A stretch of 64,000 bases of DNA, from NCBI GenBank assembly GCA_014526335.1, contig JACTAT010000032.1, forward strand, positions 4,686,914-4,750,913, written 5' to 3'. Position numbers and translations under genes: made by a program. The DNA is from Chrysaora quinquecirrha (lineage: Eukaryota; Cnidaria; Scyphozoa; Semaeostomeae; Pelagiidae). This document shows, in pieces, positions 59,466 through 64,000 of this stretch (within the stretch, counting starts at the first letter, position 1; each line of letters starts with the position of its first letter). The notes under the pieces are model-generated. The model had not been told where the DNA came from, made no database searches, and saw nothing but the letters and a program-made list of their open reading frames with translations.

Positions 59466-59844
59466 TACGACATACAAAATAACCAATCAGGATAAAGAAC
59501 AGAATTTACTCTCAAACCAATCAGATTCTTACAACAATATTATGTTAATCCATTGACCCCAACAGATTAATCAGAATCCTGTTTCATTATCATGTCGAGG
59601 CTCTTACGCACATAAGAGAAATAGGATTAGCAATAACTCTTTGAGAATAACAAACAACAAATGAGTTGAGTAACACAATGAGAAAAAATAAATAGAGCTG
59701 CGCGCATGGGTATTCTCTACAGGATGACGTATTCTGCTCTCTTCCTTATTCCGCTTCTAGTTTCCGCATTCAAACTATAAAGAAGAAGGACACACAAGGA
59801 CACAGGAGTGAGAGACGACTTGAACCTGAAATCAAACTGACAAA
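59466..59844. promoter_or_regulatory. upstream region of the 288-aa gene
   Basis: AT-rich sequence with no distinct TATA box in the expected position. The last ~60 bp are purine-rich (ACACAAGGACACAGGAGTGA) and could be the 5'UTR. TATTCCGCTTCTAGTTTCCG at about 59748 resembles TATTCCGCTTCTCGTTTCCG at about 58178, a short dispersed repeat. Confidence 0.3.
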
Positions 59845-60711
59845 ATGGATGACCCTGATTGTATGTTTCTCAGTATAGAACCATCGTTTGAAATAGCTGC
59901 AAGAGCAGTTTCAGAGTTAAGAAGTCAACAGCGGCTAAATTTGAAATACACAAGAACATCTACGATAAAACGTGTGAAAAGCAAAAGCGAAAGAAATAAT
60001 TTGAGATTTGGAAGTTACGATGACCTGGCATCAACACTAAGTGTATGTGCTCGCATTTGCATGGCCCATTCTACTGGTATGAACCCAAAGATATGGGACA
60101 TCATTCGCTGTTATGACCGAAATTATGAAGACCCCAACAACTTTCAAAGTCAGACGCAAGAGGCAGAAGTATTTCATTTGGTGATTAACCCGAACAGAAT
60201 GTTCAATTTTTTCCAGCAACTATACTGCACTGAATATGATCGTTTATACCCCGATCACGTGATTTCTTATCCATTGTATACCTTAAGGAAGCGCCCAGGC
60301 AGTGTTTCTATTCCATCCAGGATGATCATATTTCGTCAGAATTTTCAAGAGCTGATAGACGTAAAAACAACAATGCTTATTAAAGATCAGGGGGAAGAAT
60401 ATGAGCAGCAGTTGCCCAAGAATGATCGTGATGGGCGGTACAATTGCAGGATAACGGTTACTACACGAAGATATATAATAGAAGGAGAAAGGGGTGAAAA
60501 TGGAAAATTCATGCGATTTTTGCTAGCTCTTTGCAATGATCATGTTCGGATGTGGGGTAAATGTGGGGCTTCTCAACCAAAAGTCGTTTTTGGCCTTGAA
60601 AAATTGAGCCTGAATGATAAAAAACAAGACCAACGGGATGAAGATGATGAAAATCAAGTTGGCTGTGATGGCGACAAAAACCATGACTTTGCAGCCCTTC
60701 TTGTTGACTAA
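59845..60711 (+). CDS. single-exon protein of unknown function, 288 aa
   Basis: I do not recognise this family. The ATG at 59845 has a strong context (A at -3, G at +4), and the frame runs 288 codons without interruption, with codon usage and amino-acid composition typical of a real protein. It has no signal peptide, membrane segment or zinc-finger pattern. Residues ~40-55 are basic (TSTIKRVKSKSERNNLRF). The middle is rich in aromatic and hydrophobic residues (FNFFQQLYCTEYDRLYPDHV, SIPSRMIIFRQNFQELIDV, RYIIEGERGENGKFMRFLLA), suggesting a globular fold. The last ~35 residues are highly acidic and charged (NDKKQDQRDEDDENQ). A possible poly(A) signal variant ATTAAA lies ~28 bp after the stop. 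It is flanked by MITEs and could be a lineage-restricted gene, a domesticated element protein or a retrogene. Confidence 0.7.
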   Translation: MDDPDCMFLSIEPSFEIAARAVSELRSQQRLNLKYTRTSTIKRVKSKSERNNLRFGSYDDLASTLSVCARICMAHSTGMNPKIWDIIRCYDRNYEDPNNFQSQTQEAEVFHLVINPNRMFNFFQQLYCTEYDRLYPDHVISYPLYTLRKRPGSVSIPSRMIIFRQNFQELIDVKTTMLIKDQGEEYEQQLPKNDRDGRYNCRITVTTRRYIIEGERGENGKFMRFLLALCNDHVRMWGKCGASQPKVVFGLEKLSLNDKKQDQRDEDDENQVGCDGDKNHDFAALLVD

Positions 60712-60752
60712 ACAAATTCAGTATTTCTCACTTTTATTATTAAATACATTAT

Positions 60753-60998
60753 TCCAAAATTGCGATAAACAGGGGAAACATTGTGGGGCATACAAAAGCT
60801 TTATTCGCCTGGCACTCCTCAGAGTATAAACGTGAGAAACAGATTGAAACTATTGAGTAAGGCGGAAATTATACCCAGATGCACCTCAGTCAACTGGTTC
60901 TGTTTTTGACGTTTATACTCTGAAGAGTGTCAGCCGAAAAAGCGTAGAAAAGCTTTTGTATGCCTCATAATGTTTCCGCAGTTTATCGCAGTTTTGAA
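60753..60998. repeat. inverted repeat, arms ~90-100 bp, just downstream of the 288-aa gene
   Basis: The left arm 60753-60842 (ATTGCGATAAACAGGGGAAA, GGGGCATACAAAAGCTTT, GAGTATAAACGT) pairs with the right arm 60897-60998 (ACGTTTATACTC, AAAGCTTTTGTATGCCTC, GCAGTTTATCGCA) around a ~55-bp loop. It is probably a small foldback or MITE. It begins ~40 bp after the stop codon, so it may be transcribed in the 3'UTR as a hairpin. Confidence 0.8.
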
Positions 60999-61285
60999 AT
61001 TTTGCACAACTCAAAAATTATTCACATACTGCGTACATTATTTCCTGTAAATTTAAATCTGATGCAATTAAAAATTATCTGATGATCGCTTAATTAATCT
61101 ATTTGTTTTACTCAGAATATCTTCTTACAAGACAATGAACGCTTTTTTTTCACATTCATTTCTGGCATTTTATCAACATTTGCCCTGTCAGTCAGAGCGA
61201 CAATTTTCAGGGGACCGTGCAAAAGACATGCGAACATGACTGTACAAAAAGGCAAATTCTCTTGAGAAATCCAGTTCTAAGTTCT

Positions 61286-61440
61286 AAGGCCCTTGCCAAA
61301 CGATCAAACATTGTTAGTCCAACATTTTAAATTGGCTTGTCAAGAAAAGCTTTTACCGTTTGGCCACGTCCAAACCATTGTTTTCCCAGCATTTTATGCT
61401 TGCGTCAAGCTATAAATGTTTTTGAACTTTTTAATTAGAC
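61286..61440. mobile_element. left-end fragment of the GGCCCTGGCCAAACGATC MITE
   Basis: Starts AAGGCCCTTGCCAAACGATC then AAACATTGTTAGTCCAACA, the same terminus as the full element that begins 176 bp downstream, in direct orientation. No matching right end precedes 61462, so this is a solo or deleted copy. Confidence 0.7.
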
Positions 61441-61461
61441 GCGTCAGTGTGTAAGCAGTGT

Positions 61462-61763
61462 AAGGCCCTGGCCAAACGATCAAACATTGTTGGTCCAACA
61501 TTTTAAATTTGCTGTACAACAAACGTTAACGTTTGACCATTTGGCCACGTCGCTAAAAATTCCTTGCCAAGCAAAAGTAACAAACTTTATGGCGTGATGT
61601 TTTTGAAAAAGTTCAAAAACATTTTTTGCTAGACGCACGCAAAAACTGTTTGACAAGCAATGTTTTTGGACGTGGTCAAACAGTCAAACATTTTGCTTGA
61701 CAAGCAAATCTCAAATCTCAAGTCTTGTACCAACAATGTTTGATCGTTTGGTCAGAGGGCCTA
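61462..61763. mobile_element. MITE with ~32-bp inverted ends (302 bp)
   Basis: The left end AAGGCCCTGGCCAAACGATC then AAACATTGTTGGT is inverted at the right end (ACCAACAATGTTTGATCGTT then TGGTCAGAGGGCCT). Internal words GTTTTTGAACTTTTTC and its inverse make the middle self-complementary as well. No open frame. The target duplication is unclear, so the superfamily is left open. Confidence 0.8.
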
Positions 61764-61904
61764 TCATAAACGGTTTAATGCAATAAAGTTTTACGTTTTG
61801 TTTTACAACAAACAATAAGAGTAAAAACCCTTTCATACGCCAAAACTCTTACGAATTCAAGATATTTATGTTGAGAATATAAATCGAGCATTGAAAAGAC
61901 AGTA

Positions 61905-62020
61905 AAGGCAACAAAATAAGAAAGAAACTGACATCTTACGAAATGAACGTCTTCCTGGACGACCTGGACCGTTTTCACAGTAACAGAACGAAGAAGAACC
62001 ACGCCATTCCAGCCAGCCAT
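61905..62020 (-). pseudogene. second copy of the exon-like block at 57874-57947
   Basis: The minus-strand frame reads GWNGVVLLRSVTVKTVQVVQ then EDVHFVRC, clearly related to the block near 57.9 kb (shared VVL, VKT, VHFV). Here the donor position is GTCAGT instead of GTAAGT, and the acceptor side is weak, so this copy is probably not spliced. The surrounding 92-codon minus-strand frame (61775-62053) is open but not recognised. Confidence 0.4.
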
Positions 62021-62938
62021 GGCCATCGTATTTCTATTTTCTCCTTGGGACATATAAATGTCACAGATGTCTTTATTCTATTGTTCTAGATGTCGATCAA
62101 TTATACTAAAAGACAAAAGGCATTGTTAGAATAACAATAAAAAGATACATAAAACAACAGAGTCTGCCTTTGTTCGCACATAAAATTCATAGCAAATTCA
62201 TACGAATATTCAGGTTCAAAACTGCTAAAATGGAAGAACAATTAAGAATAATAAATAGCCAGACTCAGAACTTCAACAAAAGTATAATTTTCTTATTACC
62301 TGAGTCCGAGTCACACTTTCTCACAGCTTCCATTAATTAATTTTTGCGCTGCTAACTATAACTTTGAACTTGAAACTTTGTTTAAGAATAATTTAAAAGA
62401 ATATGGTCTAGGCTAGGCTCAAAATTAAGATATTAATAAAGATAAATTGGCAAGAAAGTAAAGAAAGACCTTAGTACTGAAGTTTTACTTTTTATCTATG
62501 AGTATGCATGATGATGATAGTACGTGTAGAAAAATACAAGTTTGTCATCAAAAAATTTCTGCCCCAAACCCCATAACCCTAATTATTATTACAATTATTA
62601 CATTATTGTTACTAATTATATATAGTATTACAATTGTAAAATAAAATTGGTTAAAACATTCCACATTATAAAATAAAAAGCAAATTGTTCGCACGAATAT
62701 AATATGTCAGGGATGAAGCCAGGGGGAGGGGGTACTTGACCCTGAAATGTACAGGGTTGTGCCCCCGAGTTTAATGGGTGCACCAAGATTCTTTTACTAT
62801 AAAGTTAAAAAATAAGGCGTTACAATTTTACAAAATAGCTGCTTGATTTAATCATTTGAGTATCCCCCGTTAAATTGTCTCATTTTACAGTGTTTTCTAA
62901 GTAATTAGAAGCAACGACGGGGGGCTAAAGCCAGCTTT
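62021..62938. other. AT-rich region downstream of copine, no gene seen
   Basis: About 0.9 kb of AT-rich sequence. It probably includes the copine 3'UTR, which on the minus strand starts at 62938. A possible poly(A) signal variant ATTAAA lies on the minus strand at 62847-62852. No other open frame or element recognised. Confidence 0.45.
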
Positions 62939-63094
62939 TCAACGCGACGGCGGTATTTTCGGTTGTACTTTTTTCATGTCCATGAACTCTTCTAGTTGCT
63001 CTGGCAACTCTGCGAGGACATCTTTAGCCAGCCTCGCTCCACTGTTTTCATCGTATTTCCCATCTCTTCCAATGTAGTCTCTGAATGGAACAAA
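62939..63094 (-). CDS. copine, last coding exon (end of the VWA/copine domain)
   Basis: Copines are Ca2+-dependent phospholipid-binding proteins with two C2 domains and a C-terminal VWA-like copine domain, acting at membranes in signalling and trafficking. On the minus strand an acceptor TTTTTTTCTATAG precedes base 63094, and 51 codons follow to the TGA at 62939-62941: [20 protein letters not shown], then [20 protein letters not shown] and a short basic tail. FVPFRDY and the [12 protein letters not shown] helix are the family's C-terminal signature. The exon joins in phase 0 to the exon at 63274-63350, giving the continuous motif RDIVQ-FVPFRDY. The frame is short and was identified by its motif; it is part of a larger gene running beyond the window. 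Confidence 0.88.
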   Translation of the reverse strand, partial: FVPFRDYIGRDGKYDENSGARLAKDVLAELPEQLEEFMDMKKVQPKIPPSR

Positions 63095-63273
63095 CTATAG
63101 AAAAAAATAAAAAAATTACTAGGTCTCAGGTACGGAGACAAACATGGCAACCCGGGCAGGGGGGAGTACTTGATTTAACTTCAGATAGGAACGTGTAGCG
63201 GTATTTCTAAACCTGACTTCTAGCTTCGCCACTCGTGAGTGAATAAATCGACAAGAAATTGCTTAATCCTTAC

Positions 63274-63350
63274 TTGTACAATATCCCTTTCTGCTTCTTG
63301 CCCACGGCTGTTTGTCAATCGTATAGCATCACCGTCTAATTCCTCCATTG
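63274..63350 (-). CDS. copine, penultimate exon (77 bp)
   Basis: On the minus strand the acceptor CTTATTTTAG ends before base 63350 and the donor CAA-GTAAGG follows base 63274. The 77 bp carry two bases completing a split codon and then 25 codons: MEELDGDAIRLTNSRGQEAE then RDIVQ. MEELDGD and AERDIVQ are diagnostic of the copine domain, and the sequence continues perfectly into the next exon. The intron between them is 179 bp (63095-63273). No further exon was found between 63351 and the window end, so the upstream intron exceeds 650 bp. It contains a 5S SINE split by a MITE. Confidence 0.88.
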
Positions 63351-63459
63351 CTAAAATAAGGATTAATTACTTCATATTGAGATGAGCACATCATACCTAA
63401 GTTAATACACAAAAGGACCTATGACTGTGAAAATTCTGCTAATTTCTTATGGCAAGACT

Positions 63460-63897
63460 TGTTGTTGTTGTTGCTGTTACTTTAGTTTGAGTAGGCTGTT
63501 CTCTCTAGCTTTTTCAGCTAATTTAGGCCTACTATGCATGCGGCATCAAGGCATAGACGCTTCCGCAAAAGATGGCCGCCGATTTTGCCTACTGTTTTCA
63601 TCAAGATTTTCAAAGGAATTCTGGGAATAATTTCCTTAGTTACGTATTTTACATAGCTGCAGACGTTGAATTCGTAGCTAAGGAAATTATTCCCAGAATT
63701 CCCTTCGTAAAACCTTATGAAAAACAAGGGGTTGACAGAAACGGCGGCCATCTTCTGCGGAAACCTCTATTGGATCACTAGTTTAACGTCCCTTCCGAAG
63801 AACGGCATAGTGAGTTGTTTAGTCATCCATCTGGAAGTCACCCATCCAGATGCTGACCTCAAAAGACCAAGCTCAACTTCAGCTGTCTAATGAGAAC
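63460..63897 (-). mobile_element. 5S-rRNA-derived SINE, copy 3, split by a MITE, in the copine intron
   Basis: The plus strand shows the (TTG)n tail (63460-63474), then the body (GCTTTTTCAGCTAATTTAGG, CCTACTATGCATG), an insertion, and the rest (TTTAACGTCCCTTCCGAAG, GTCACCCATCCAGATGCTG, CAACTTCAGCTG). Without the insertion it aligns with copies 1 and 2. It has the same transcriptional orientation as the copine exons. Confidence 0.85.
63558..63765. mobile_element. palindromic MITE inserted in the SINE
   Basis: The ends TTCCGCAAAAGATGGCCGCC (63561-63580) and GGCGGCCATCTTCTGCGGAA (63743-63762) are inverted. Inside, AAGGAATTCTGGGAATAATT pairs with AATTATTCCCAGAATTCCCTT. It interrupts SINE copy 3 between GGCAT and CTAGTTTAAC, so it is younger than that SINE. 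Target duplication is unclear. Confidence 0.82.
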
Positions 63898-64000
63898 ATA
63901 TGAATTTCACTTCATAGCGGGCTTGTGTTAAAACACAATGCTAACTTGATTCTTAGACATGCATTTGTAAGTAGGTTTTTTCACAGGGCCAACTAAAAAG
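63898..64000. other. no feature seen
   Basis: The last 100 bp, probably further copine intron; nothing recognised. Confidence 0.4.

Overview
The window is eukaryotic, most likely from an AT-rich invertebrate metazoan. It holds spliced exons of a copine, a BUD23-type rRNA methyltransferase, a PHD/endonuclease/reverse-transcriptase LINE of the CR1/L2 assemblage, 5S-rRNA-derived and tRNA-derived SINEs, and many TIR-type non-autonomous DNA elements. A cnidarian or sponge would fit, but the sequence alone does not decide. There are no operons or bacterial features. About four fifths of the window is tandem repeat or mobile-element sequence.

Layout. 1-190: 10-bp minisatellite. 470-1750: foldback (long inverted repeat) element carrying an exon-like block in its loop. 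1840-2321: short TIR element. 2568-4232: 167-bp satellite with two unit subtypes. 4236-8698: minus-strand LINE, 5'-truncated, with two apparent 1-base homopolymer frameshifts. 8700-16566: a 7.9-kb palindromic composite. It has identical 26-bp inverted termini, two oppositely oriented ~70-bp tandem arrays with mirrored variant order, and a core made of a 191-bp satellite plus a palindromic MITE. 16567-20500: a LINE 3' remnant, a mariner-like MITE beside a second copy of the exon-like block (here with good splice sites), an inverted pair of 5S SINEs around a tRNA SINE, and a second foldback element of the same family as the first. 21241-22086 (minus): an intact, intronless BUD23 gene with an E2F/CCAAT-like promoter. 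22605-23285: minisatellite. 24489-55622: a 31-kb array of a ~197-bp satellite (about 160 units). 55800-62020: a cluster of MITEs, minisatellites, one intact single-exon ORF of unknown family (59845-60711) and a duplicated exon-like block. 62939-63350 (minus): the last two coding exons of a copine gene, with a SINE in the upstream intron that is itself interrupted by a MITE.

How it works together. Only three loci look like host genes: BUD23 (18S rRNA modification and small-subunit biogenesis), copine (Ca2+-dependent phospholipid-binding protein) and the unknown 288-aa protein. They share no visible pathway. The main biology here is repeat biology: palindromic elements whose arms are tandem arrays, satellites with higher-order structure, and nested insertions. 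The strongest candidate for something undescribed is the 8700-16566 element, which recalls the Foldback (FB/TU) architecture. The next is the foldback family shared by 470-1750 and 19853-20500, with its associated exon. Homopolymer-length variation in the big satellite and in the LINE is a caution about base-level accuracy.
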